From Nitrospira sp. (GTDB lineage Bacteria; Nitrospirota; Nitrospiria; Nitrospirales; Nitrospiraceae), in assembly GCA_015904055.1 (NCBI GenBank), contig JABMDE010000084.1, positions 1 through 7,398 on the forward strand: a DNA stretch of 7,398 nt, in the 5' to 3' direction. Below, in pieces: positions 1 to 6,035 of this stretch. The notes below the pieces were generated by a model, which saw nothing but the letters and a program-made list of their open reading frames with translations, was not told where the DNA came from and did not search any database. Positions within the stretch are counted from its first letter, which is position 1. Every line of letters starts with the position of its first letter. A program made the translations under genes and the position numbers.

Positions 1-1
1 C

Positions 2-166
2 GGCGTGCTGGTTCGCGCGGAACGGATCGATGAGGCTCGTCGTGAGCATGATGCGCTGCAGGCGATTGCGCCGGAGTTTGACGGATTAGCCGACCTGGGA
101 CGGGTGATTGCCGGTAAGGAAACGGTATTGGCTATGGAAGCTGCGCAGGCTGGAACGAGCTGGTGA
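2..166 (+). CDS. C-terminal end of a TPR-like helical protein (partial)
   Basis: An open frame runs in from the left edge and stops at TGA 164-166, giving 54 visible residues. They read as amphipathic helix pairs: a segment of the type LVRAERIDEARREHDAL, then IAPEFDGLADLGRVIAG. This pattern of small residues, with a Pro between helices, is what the last repeat of a tetratricopeptide (TPR) protein looks like. TPR proteins are protein-interaction scaffolds and are common beside flagellar glycosyltransferases, sometimes fused to them. The start lies outside the window, so the N-terminal part and any catalytic domain are unseen. The next gene begins 71 bases downstream on the same strand, so co-transcription is likely. 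No specific function can be given. Confidence 0.55.
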   Translation, partial: GVLVRAERIDEARREHDALQAIAPEFDGLADLGRVIAGKETVLAMEAAQAGTSW

Positions 167-237
167 GTCATCGTTGGTTGCGAGTTTCGTGCGTTTCAGC
201 GGGGGCCGGGTAGGCAGACGAATTGAGGGAGAAGGAC

Positions 238-1422
238 ATGGGGCGTGCGCTCATCGTGCAATTGGCCCGGCTGGGCGATCTTCTGCAAACCCTGCCGGCG
301 ATCACGGCCATCACGTCAGCTGATTCGTCGCTGTCGCTTGATCTCCTCTGCCCCGCGCCGCTCTCGCCGATCGGTCGAATGTTGCCTGGAATTACTCGCG
401 TATTGGAATGGGATGGTCCGGCGTGGAGGCAGCGTGGCCAGGATGCCAGCACAGGGTTGCACCAGGAACATCTCAACGATGCGGAGCGCAGAATTTCAGA
501 GCTTTCATCGCACCGCTATGACCGTGCGTATGTCCTCAATCAGCATCCGCGCGCGTTGCTGGCCGGTGCGTTGCTGGCTCGCGAGATGAAGGGGCCTCGA
601 TTGCACGGTCCACTCAGCGAGCAGCCGACGCCATGGGCGTCTTATGTCAGGGATGTCGCCGCGAATCGACGCGGGTGCCGCGTGCATTTGGCCGACGCGT
701 TCTGCGGCCTGTGCGGGGTCTATCCGCCCGGTACGCCGGGGATTCTTCGCCGCTCTCCTTATCCGTTGACTCCGGACTTGGAATCGATCGGCAAACAGGG
801 AGGGCCGTGGATCGGCCTCATCGTAGGAGCAGGGGCGGACGAACGTCTGGTGCCGATCGAGGTATGGCAGCGATGGATCCTTCAGTTTATGGCAGCAGCG
901 CCGGCCGGGCGTGTGGTGTTGGTCGGACAGGAATGCGAACGGGCCCGGTCTATTCAAGATCTGTTGCCTTCGTCGAGCCTTGGGCGGCTATGGGATGCCA
1001 CCGGCCGGACATCGCTTCCTGAGCTTGCGGAGATTCTGGGCCGCTGCCACATCGTCATCGGTACGGATACCGGGCCGCTTCATCTTGCCGCCGCTGTGGG
1101 GGCGCGAGTCATCGGATGGTATTTCGCGCGGGCCCGCGTCCATGAGACCGGACCCTATGGGACCGATCATCTTGTGTGGCAAGCCCATCAAGCCGAGGAT
1201 GGCGCTGTATCGGGACCGTTCGGTGTTCAACCCGCGAGTTGGCCGATCCAGGAAACCATCGATGCCGTGCTGACGGGTCGGATGCAAGGTTTGGAGGGAT
1301 GGTCGGTGTGGATGGGCCAGTGCGACCGATGGGGCGCCTACTACAGCGAGGGAGGTAGACAGCCGGCGCCTCCACGCGAGCGAGAAGATCTGTGGCGGGA
1401 ACTGCAACCCCTGCGAGGATGA
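238..1422 (+). CDS. Glycosyltransferase family 9 (heptosyltransferase-like) protein
   Basis: A 394-residue GT-B fold enzyme of family GT9, which moves a sugar (ADP-heptose in characterised members) from a nucleotide donor. The N-terminus has the family pattern R-L-G-D-L-L-Q-T-L-P (residues 11-20). D14 lines up with the catalytic Asp of WaaC. The C-terminal half has WIGLIVGAGA, then GRTSLPELAEIL, and the donor-site motif GTDTGPLHLA at about residues 275-284, followed by ETGPYG. It lacks the Cys cluster that often follows this point in GT9 proteins. About 45 extra C-terminal residues are Trp-rich and charged. I chose ATG 238 because GAGGGAG at 225-231 is a good ribosome site six bases upstream; a longer TTG start at 223 would overlap that site. 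The gene ends 10 bases before the next transferase gene, so the two look like one operon. Flagellin modification is inferred from position; lipopolysaccharide synthesis is the alternative. Confidence 0.85.
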   Translation: MGRALIVQLARLGDLLQTLPAITAITSADSSLSLDLLCPAPLSPIGRMLPGITRVLEWDGPAWRQRGQDASTGLHQEHLNDAERRISELSSHRYDRAYVLNQHPRALLAGALLAREMKGPRLHGPLSEQPTPWASYVRDVAANRRGCRVHLADAFCGLCGVYPPGTPGILRRSPYPLTPDLESIGKQGGPWIGLIVGAGADERLVPIEVWQRWILQFMAAAPAGRVVLVGQECERARSIQDLLPSSSLGRLWDATGRTSLPELAEILGRCHIVIGTDTGPLHLAAAVGARVIGWYFARARVHETGPYGTDHLVWQAHQAEDGAVSGPFGVQPASWPIQETIDAVLTGRMQGLEGWSVWMGQCDRWGAYYSEGGRQPAPPREREDLWRELQPLRG

Positions 1423-1432
1423 TGAGCGGGCT

Positions 1433-3250
1433 ATGGAGTCGATAACCCACAACCTAGAAGTTCTGCGGCGCACCTGTCCTGCCTTGGCCGCTGCTGTCAA
1501 GGACGCTCCCGGTGGAGTGCTCACACTCAAGCCATCACGCGAAGGCAGCGTATCGGCAATATGCGAGGGACAATGGATTCATAGTGCGTATGATCCTCGC
1601 AAGGAAGCGAAGACCTGGGCCGAGGCGCAGGTGCGCGAATGGCAAGCGGGAGAGCTTGCGGTCGTCTTCGGCGGCGGCCTGCTGTATCACGTTGAAGCAT
1701 TGGCTGTGTTGAAGCCGGCCGGTAGCCGTCTGGCGGTCGTGATTCCTGATGTGTCGATCCTGAAGGATGCGGTGTGCGCGCGTGCCATGGGGGACTGGGT
1801 CGATACCGTCGAATGGATCTGGGGCACTGCGTCGGACATGGCCGAACAGCTGCTCTCCCGCTCGGCTGCGATACGTGTGGTCACCTACGCACCGGCTGCC
1901 CGCCTGCATGCGGAGGTCTATCGGCAACTGGAGGAATCGTTGCGCCGGTCGGCGGCCAAGCAGCAAGGCGGGCAGCTGCATGTTGCTGTTGTCGGTCCGA
2001 TTTATGGCGGATCCTTGCCCATCGCAAGGTACGTGGTGACGGCATTGGAAACATTGGGGCATCGTGTCAGCTGGATTGATCACAGTCTGCATCGAGCCAG
2101 CTACGATGCGTTCGGAGCCTACCGTGATGTGCGGCATCAGCAGGCGATGCAAGGCCGCTTTGCGGAGGTGTTGAGCCTGAGTACGATCACCCATTTGTCG
2201 GAAGACCCGCCGGATCTCGTGCTGGCCATCGCACAAGCGCCGCTCACCTTGGCTGTGCTCGAACATCTCCGTAAGAAGAAGTTCCTCACCGCGATGTGGT
2301 TCGTGGAGAATTACCGCCATCTGACCTACTGGCAGCAATTGGCTGCCGGATACGATTATTGGTTCGTCATCCAGCAGGCAGAATGCCAGGAGGCGTTCAA
2401 GCGAGCCGGCGCGCGCGATGTCGGCTACTTGCCCATGGCCGCCGATCCCGCCGTGCATCGGCCGCTCGCATTGACCGATGCCGAGCGGGCGGAGTACGGC
2501 GCCGATCTGTCGTTTGTCGGAGCGGGCTATCCCAATCGGCGCGCGTTGCTGCCGCGCTGGTTATCGAAGGACTGGTCGTTCAAGTTGTGGGGAAATGAAT
2601 GGGAGGGGGCGGCGGATCTCGCGCCGGTGCTGCAGCGGAGAGGCGCCCGTATCGACACCGAGGCCTGTATGAAGGTGTTTAATGCCAGTACGATCAATCT
2701 CAATCTCCATTCCTGTGGAGGAGATGCGCTGGACCCGCAGGCCGACTTTGTGAATCCACGCACGTTTGAGCTGGCGGCGTGCGGCGCGTTTCAACTGACC
2801 GATGAACGGGCGCTTCTTCCAGACCTCTTTACGGACGAGGAAATCGTTCGCTTCCGGCGTACAGAGGATGTGCCTGCGTTGATTCGTATGTGGCTCGATG
2901 ATCCGGGCGGTCGCCGGACCATTGCGGAGTCGGCGCGGACACGAGTGCTCAGGCAGCACACCTACAGGCATCGGATGGCAGAGTTGTTGGCTGCCATTGG
3001 CTTGCGGCAGCCGGACCGAATCGGAGCGATCCTTCGAGGGGACCGGAATGCCGGCGCCCTGGCGGCGCGTGCCGAGTCCGCGCCGGAATTCTCGGCGATG
3101 CTGCGGCAGTTTCCTCCGGGGCAGCGGGTGGAGTTAAAAGACGTGGCCGCAGGCATTCGCGCGAATGGGGCGGGGCGGGCCTTGGAACGGGAGGAACTGC
3201 TCATTCTCTTACTCGACAGCTATCGGACGGAAACCAGAGACCTCGTCTAA
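1433..3250 (+). CDS. CgeB-like GT-B glycosyltransferase with an extra N-terminal domain
   Basis: A 605-residue protein of at least two parts. Residues 1 to about 170 contain a WIHSAYDPRKEA segment, then AVVFGGGLLYHVEAL (G80-G82). This resembles the nucleotide-binding-like N-terminal region seen in motility-associated DUF115/MptE-like proteins. From residue 182 (LHVAVVGPIYGGSLP, then LGHRVSWID) a GT-B half typical of DUF3880/CgeB proteins begins. It continues through FVENYRHLTYW, DLSFVGAGYPNRRALLPRW and WGNEW to the donor-side motif RTFELAACGAFQL (E446 is the usual acidic residue of this family). The end matches the Glyco_trans_1_2 pattern, with R-x-R-V-L-x-Q-H-T-Y-x-H-R-M before a helical tail of about 90 residues. 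No signal peptide or membrane segment is visible, so it should act in the cytoplasm. It follows the GT9 gene by 10 bases. The sugar and acceptor are unknown; flagellin is an inference from context. Confidence 0.8.
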   Translation: MESITHNLEVLRRTCPALAAAVKDAPGGVLTLKPSREGSVSAICEGQWIHSAYDPRKEAKTWAEAQVREWQAGELAVVFGGGLLYHVEALAVLKPAGSRLAVVIPDVSILKDAVCARAMGDWVDTVEWIWGTASDMAEQLLSRSAAIRVVTYAPAARLHAEVYRQLEESLRRSAAKQQGGQLHVAVVGPIYGGSLPIARYVVTALETLGHRVSWIDHSLHRASYDAFGAYRDVRHQQAMQGRFAEVLSLSTITHLSEDPPDLVLAIAQAPLTLAVLEHLRKKKFLTAMWFVENYRHLTYWQQLAAGYDYWFVIQQAECQEAFKRAGARDVGYLPMAADPAVHRPLALTDAERAEYGADLSFVGAGYPNRRALLPRWLSKDWSFKLWGNEWEGAADLAPVLQRRGARIDTEACMKVFNASTINLNLHSCGGDALDPQADFVNPRTFELAACGAFQLTDERALLPDLFTDEEIVRFRRTEDVPALIRMWLDDPGGRRTIAESARTRVLRQHTYRHRMAELLAAIGLRQPDRIGAILRGDRNAGALAARAESAPEFSAMLRQFPPGQRVELKDVAAGIRANGAGRALEREELLILLLDSYRTETRDLV

Positions 3251-3333
3251 CGCGTATCTCGTGAAACGTGAAACGGAAAGCAAATGCATCCCACCTTTGT
3301 TTGCGAGATACGAGATACGTTTCACGAGATACG
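3251..3333 (+). repeat. Dispersed intergenic inverted repeat, copy 1
   Basis: Starting right after the stop of the CgeB-like gene, CGTATCTCGTGAAACGT (3253-3269) is the perfect 17-base reverse complement of 3317-3333, with 47 bases between the arms. The unit CGAGATACG also recurs three times, at 3304-3312, 3311-3319 and 3325-3333. The hairpin is not followed by a T run on this strand, so it is not a standard terminator. A related copy lies at 5051-5149 in the same orientation. The structure resembles REP/BIME-type short palindromic elements, but no transposase is nearby. Confidence 0.85.
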
Positions 3334-3381
3334 AAAAAGGCCGCAGAGAACTCACAAATGCCATGTACGCATGATGCCGTG

Positions 3382-5079
3382 ATGAAACAAGTCTTGATTC
3401 TGAACATCACCCGCATGGGCGATTTGATTCAGATGGGGCCGTTGTTGGCCCGCCTTCGGGAAGAACAGCCCGGGGTTGCCATCGACGTGGTCGTTGACCG
3501 CCAGTTTGCCCTCGTGGCCTCCATGCTGGATGGGCTGCGAGAGGTCATCAGTTTTGATTTTCATGAACTGATCGATTCCAGCCGGGCTTCCGTCAAGGAT
3601 ACGTTGTCGCTGTACCAGGAGGTTGCAGGCTGGGCGCGTCCCATGCGGGACCGACGCTACGACCGCATCGTCAACTTGACGTTCAACCGGCCCAGTGCCT
3701 TTCTGGCCGGGTATGTCGGTGCCGCGGATATCCGCGGCGGGAGAAGCGCGTGGGACGGGGGAGTCGTTATCGACAACGCCTGGATGGCCTACTTTACCGA
3801 CATCCATCATTCCCGTCGGATCAATCGCTTCAATCTGGTTGATGTGTACGCGCTGGGTGGCAGCGGACCCGGCACGTTCGCGCCGCTTCACGTGACGCTG
3901 CCGGGCGAATCCAGAGACTGGGCGCGCCGGTTTCTCGCGTCGGAGAAGCCGGAGGCGGCGCAATGGATCGCCGTGCAAGCCGGTGCCAGCGACATTATGA
4001 AAGCCTGGCGGCCGGCGCACTTTGGAGCGGCTCTGGCTGCGTTGAGTGCGCGTTGGAAGGGTGGAGTCCTGTTTATCGGCGCACCGTCTGAACGGGAGAC
4101 GATCGCCCAGGTGATTCAGGCCTATCGAGGGGCCGGCGGCCGTAATCCCTTCATCAATGCCGCAGGCCGGACGTCGCTCGAACAGCTCGCGGCGTTGCTG
4201 GCCGAGTCCCGGCTGTTGCTGACCAATGACACCGGTCCTATGCATATGGCTGTCGCGGTGAAGACCCCGGTCGTCGATCTTTCTGTGGGACACGTGGATT
4301 TTCGGGAGACTGGTCCCTATGGAGCAGGACATTGGGTGGTGCAACCGGATCTGGATTGTGCACCCTGCGGATTTGAACAGGTATGCGCACACCACTCGTG
4401 CAAGGACCGTCTTGTCCCGAATCAGATGGCGGATCTTATGCTGCACGTTCTCGGGAGCGGCCCATTTCCGGCGGGCATTTCCCAATGCCGCGTGTATGAA
4501 TCCGGGATTGATGAAGATCGCCTCGGAACTTTTCGTCTCAGAGCCGGCCGCGAGGCGCTCGACGCGGAGTGGTATGGGACGTTCTGGCGGCGCTATTGGT
4601 ACCACGCGTTCACAGGTTCGCCCAGCCATGTGCCGGTGCCGGAAGGGCCTGCTCCGGACACCGAGATGGCACTGAATATAATGGCAATGTTGACGCCAAA
4701 ACTCGACTCCCTTTGCAGGAGAGCGGAGGATATTGTCAACGTGGCCCGGTGCACACCGATTGCGGTGCCGACACTCAGGGCGCTTCAGCAGGAGCAATCG
4801 CAGGAACGTGAATCCGCTGTGTCGTTGGGAATGACGACGTTGGCCACAGCGCCGTTGACGACGGAATGTGTGAGAGCGATCCACAACGATAATGTGCAGG
4901 GTATGGAATTGTTGGCGCGGCACCATGCGCGGGCCTATCGACAGTGGCGGGATCAACTTGCCGGGGTCCGTCGATATGTATCAGAGGCCGGACGCCACGC
5001 ATGTTCCAGAAGGCAGGTCGCATATGGCCTATGTGAAGGGGGGAGAGAACGCGAGTATCTCGTGAAGCATCGTTCGTGA
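3382..5079 (+). CDS. Glycosyltransferase family 9 protein with a long C-terminal extension
   Basis: A 565-residue protein, much longer than the usual 320-360 of GT9. Residues 4-16 (VLILNITRMGDLI) hold the N-terminal motif with D14 at the WaaC catalytic position. AVQAGASDIMKAW opens the second GT-B half, GRTSLEQLAALL follows, and NDTGPMHMA (residues 282-290) is the donor-site signature, followed by ETGPYG. Cysteines C326, C329, C335 and C340 (CxxC-x5-C-x4-C) match the cluster commonly seen in this family. The last 180 or so residues, with an aromatic stretch WYGTFWRRYWYHAF, match no domain I recognise. ATG 3382 is chosen because the family motif begins there. No good ribosome site precedes it, and GTG 3379 or ATG 3358 remain possible; a start at 3268 would lie inside the repeat. 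The last nine or ten codons fall within repeat copy 2, so the natural end may have been altered. The acceptor is probably flagellin by context only. Confidence 0.82.
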   Translation: MKQVLILNITRMGDLIQMGPLLARLREEQPGVAIDVVVDRQFALVASMLDGLREVISFDFHELIDSSRASVKDTLSLYQEVAGWARPMRDRRYDRIVNLTFNRPSAFLAGYVGAADIRGGRSAWDGGVVIDNAWMAYFTDIHHSRRINRFNLVDVYALGGSGPGTFAPLHVTLPGESRDWARRFLASEKPEAAQWIAVQAGASDIMKAWRPAHFGAALAALSARWKGGVLFIGAPSERETIAQVIQAYRGAGGRNPFINAAGRTSLEQLAALLAESRLLLTNDTGPMHMAVAVKTPVVDLSVGHVDFRETGPYGAGHWVVQPDLDCAPCGFEQVCAHHSCKDRLVPNQMADLMLHVLGSGPFPAGISQCRVYESGIDEDRLGTFRLRAGREALDAEWYGTFWRRYWYHAFTGSPSHVPVPEGPAPDTEMALNIMAMLTPKLDSLCRRAEDIVNVARCTPIAVPTLRALQQEQSQERESAVSLGMTTLATAPLTTECVRAIHNDNVQGMELLARHHARAYRQWRDQLAGVRRYVSEAGRHACSRRQVAYGLCEGGREREYLVKHRS

Positions 5080-5149
5080 AGCGCAGGTGGAAAAAGAGTA
5101 GGGCGTATCTTCGCCTGCGAGATACGAGATGCGAGATACGTTTCACGTT
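5051..5149 (+). repeat. Dispersed intergenic inverted repeat, copy 2 (degenerate)
   Basis: This stretch shares GTATCTCGTGAA on its left side and GCGAGATACGAGAT plus ACGTTTCACG on its right side with the repeat at 3251-3333, in the same order and orientation. It carries a seven-base insertion (GCGAGAT) relative to copy 1, and the outer right arm is missing, so the long perfect stem is lost. A smaller stem CGTATCT (5104-5110) with AGATACG (5120-5126) remains. The left end overlaps the last codons of the preceding GT9 gene, including its stop at 5077-5079. Confidence 0.75.
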
Positions 5150-5164
5150 CTAAGAGGAGCGGTT

Positions 5165-5206
5165 ATGAATCATACGGGCAGAGAAGGAGACAGGCCATGC
5201 GTGTGA
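5165..5206 (+). CDS. Possible 13-codon leader ORF
   Basis: AAGAGGAG at 5153-5160 precedes ATG 5165 at a workable distance and opens a 13-residue frame that ends at TGA 5204-5206. Its end overlaps the start of the next small ORF (ATG 5197) by ten bases, in another frame. That arrangement could couple translation, but the peptide has no recognisable features and may be chance. It begins immediately after the repeat element. Confidence 0.2.
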   Translation: MNHTGREGDRPCV

Positions 5207-5304
5207 CACTCGATCAGGATCAATGGGACATTGCAGCCGCGGCGACGATCGGGGAGGTGCTGGGGAAGTCAGCGACCGGGCGCAGGCGAAATCTCGCATC
5301 GTGA
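5197..5304 (+). CDS. N-terminal piece of a frameshifted small flagellar-region protein
   Basis: ATG 5197 has an excellent ribosome site (AAGGAG at 5184-5189, seven bases upstream) and gives 35 residues starting MRVTLDQDQWDIAAAATIG. The frame stops at TGA 5302-5304, four bases into the next ORF (GTGA overlap). The sequence reads like the first strand and helix of a small domain. It seems to continue in the next frame: if GGGG at 5262-5265 had one more G, this frame would run straight into EVSDRAQAKSRIVTSVQLD and on to 5729, giving a protein of about 177 residues. I therefore think this is the broken or frameshifted start of the following gene rather than an independent peptide. A true two-gene, translationally coupled pair is the alternative. 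Confidence 0.5.
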   Translation: MRVTLDQDQWDIAAAATIGEVLGKSATGRRRNLAS

Positions 5305-5729
5305 CGTCGGTACAACTTGATTCCCGGACCATTACCGATCGTGATCTCGATGCCGTGTTCCTGAGGGAACCTGCCAGGAAATATTCGGCCTTGACGGCGG
5401 CGTCGCTCTCGAGACAGGAGCTGGCGCACTCGGTGCAGCATTCGGCTGAGCGGTATGCGCAGATAGTACATGAGGAAGGAAAGTCTCTCGCCGGGTCGTT
5501 CCGTGCCGGACTGTTTCAGATTGCGAAGCTGGATCTCTGGCTGGGTAAACTCGCCGACTATCTTGAATTGGTAGAAGGAACCGGGACGACATTCACCGGT
5601 AACCGGGATAGGAAACCGTTAAGCGCATGGGTGCGCGATCTGCTTGATGCGCGAGCCGGTCAGGACATCGTGATGATGGCCGATCTCCTGGAGTATGAGA
5701 TTCTTCCCCGGTTGGAGTCGCGAGGCTGA
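5301..5729 (+). CDS. Small helical protein of unknown function upstream of flagellin (C-terminal part of a split gene)
   Basis: The open frame extends back to 5223, but the first codons there look like out-of-frame translation of the 5197 ORF. GTG 5301 is the start best placed for coupling, overlapping the previous stop by four bases; it gives 142 residues. The product is mostly helical, with a strand-like VTSVQLDSRTITDRDLD at the start, a long central helical region (roughly residues 35-85) and an acidic ending MMADLLEYEILPRLESRG. The ending DLLEYEILPRLE resembles the C-termini of small proteins encoded near flagellins in other phyla, by memory only. There is no signal peptide and no membrane segment. 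Its place between the transferases and flagellin suggests a role in flagellin handling or modification, but no activity can be assigned. FliS-like chaperone function was considered, but the sequence does not look like FliS. Confidence 0.6.
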   Translation: MTSVQLDSRTITDRDLDAVFLREPARKYSALTAASLSRQELAHSVQHSAERYAQIVHEEGKSLAGSFRAGLFQIAKLDLWLGKLADYLELVEGTGTTFTGNRDRKPLSAWVRDLLDARAGQDIVMMADLLEYEILPRLESRG

Positions 5730-5907
5730 TTGGCGTGCATCATCTTGCGTGTCATTGAGTAGTGGATTCGCGATCCTGGCGGAGTCGAAGAGCGAGCGAG
5801 GCTATGCGAAAAACAAGTTGTCAGCGGTATAGGTGTGCTTATGGCCGGTATGTGATCGTTGGTGTTCGTTATGCAACGCAGTGGCGATGTGTCGATGGCT
5901 CAAGGGC
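5730..5907 (+). other. Non-coding stretch upstream of the flagellin promoter
   Basis: No supported gene lies here. The open frames crossing it have no ribosome site and a composition rich in Arg and Cys, unlike real proteins. There is no clear terminator for the preceding gene. One weak sigma-54-like pattern (TTGG-N10-GC, 5859-5874) is present, but its other consensus positions do not match. Together with 5908-6035 it forms the flagellin control region. Confidence 0.6.
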
Positions 5908-5934
5908 TCAAGTCCCTTCCGGATCCTCCGATAC
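5908..5934 (+). promoter_or_regulatory. Sigma-28 (FliA) promoter for flagellin
   Basis: TCAAGTCC (5908-5915), an 11-base spacer, and TCCGATAC (5927-5934) match the enteric sigma-28 consensus TAAAGTTT-N11-GCCGATAA at five of eight and six of eight positions, with the exact spacing and an intact CCGATA core. Transcription would start near 5940 and leave a leader of roughly 95 bases before the flagellin ATG. Sigma-28 control is normal for late flagellar genes. The -35 element overlaps a tandem 8-base repeat (GGCTCAAG twice, 5897-5912). Confidence 0.6.
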
Positions 5935-5954
5935 AGCAGGCAATCAGCTCATAG

Positions 5955-6027
5955 GCCTGAGCGGAGAACAGGCTTCTGCACGGACGCAGAGGCGAGCACG
6001 TACGATCCGGTTTTTGTATCAAGGAGG
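5955..6027 (+). promoter_or_regulatory. Putative CsrA-binding leader of flagellin mRNA
   Basis: Three GGA motifs lie in the flagellin leader. The first is in the loop of GCCTG (5955-5959) paired with CAGGC (5969-5973). The second is in a six-base loop ACGGAC (5980-5985) closed by CTGC/GCAG, extended by T-A and T-G pairs to 5974/5991; its CACGGACG matches CANGGANG exactly. The third, CAAGGAGG (6020-6027), also fits that consensus and overlaps the Shine-Dalgarno. The last two GGAs are 41 bases apart, a distance a CsrA dimer can bridge. CsrA blocks flagellin translation this way in B. subtilis; here it is an inference from pattern. Confidence 0.45.
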
Positions 6028-6035
6028 AAGTGTCC

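Noticed and set aside
223..237. TTG 223 as the start of the first GT9 gene
   Set aside because: The ribosome site GAGGGAG (225-231) would fall inside the coding region, while ATG 238 is ideally spaced and begins the family motif.
1535..2458. A 307-residue minus-strand open frame
   Set aside because: It is antisense to the CgeB-like gene, has shadow-like composition and no recognisable motif.
3253..3333. The long inverted repeat as an intrinsic terminator
   Set aside because: The loop is 47 bases and an A run, not a T run, follows on the + strand.
3352..4956. A 534-residue open frame on the minus strand
   Set aside because: It lies fully antisense to the GT9 gene, is rich in Arg and His, shows no family motif, and is a product of the GC-rich codon pattern of the real gene.
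3251..5149. A CRISPR array from the repeated CGAGATACG units
   Set aside because: The units are 9 bases, irregularly spaced, partly overlapping and palindromic, with no regular spacers and no cas genes.
5859..5875. A sigma-54 promoter (TTGG-N10-GC)
   Set aside because: Only the GG and GC cores match at the right spacing; most other consensus bases differ, and the sigma-28 match downstream is much better.
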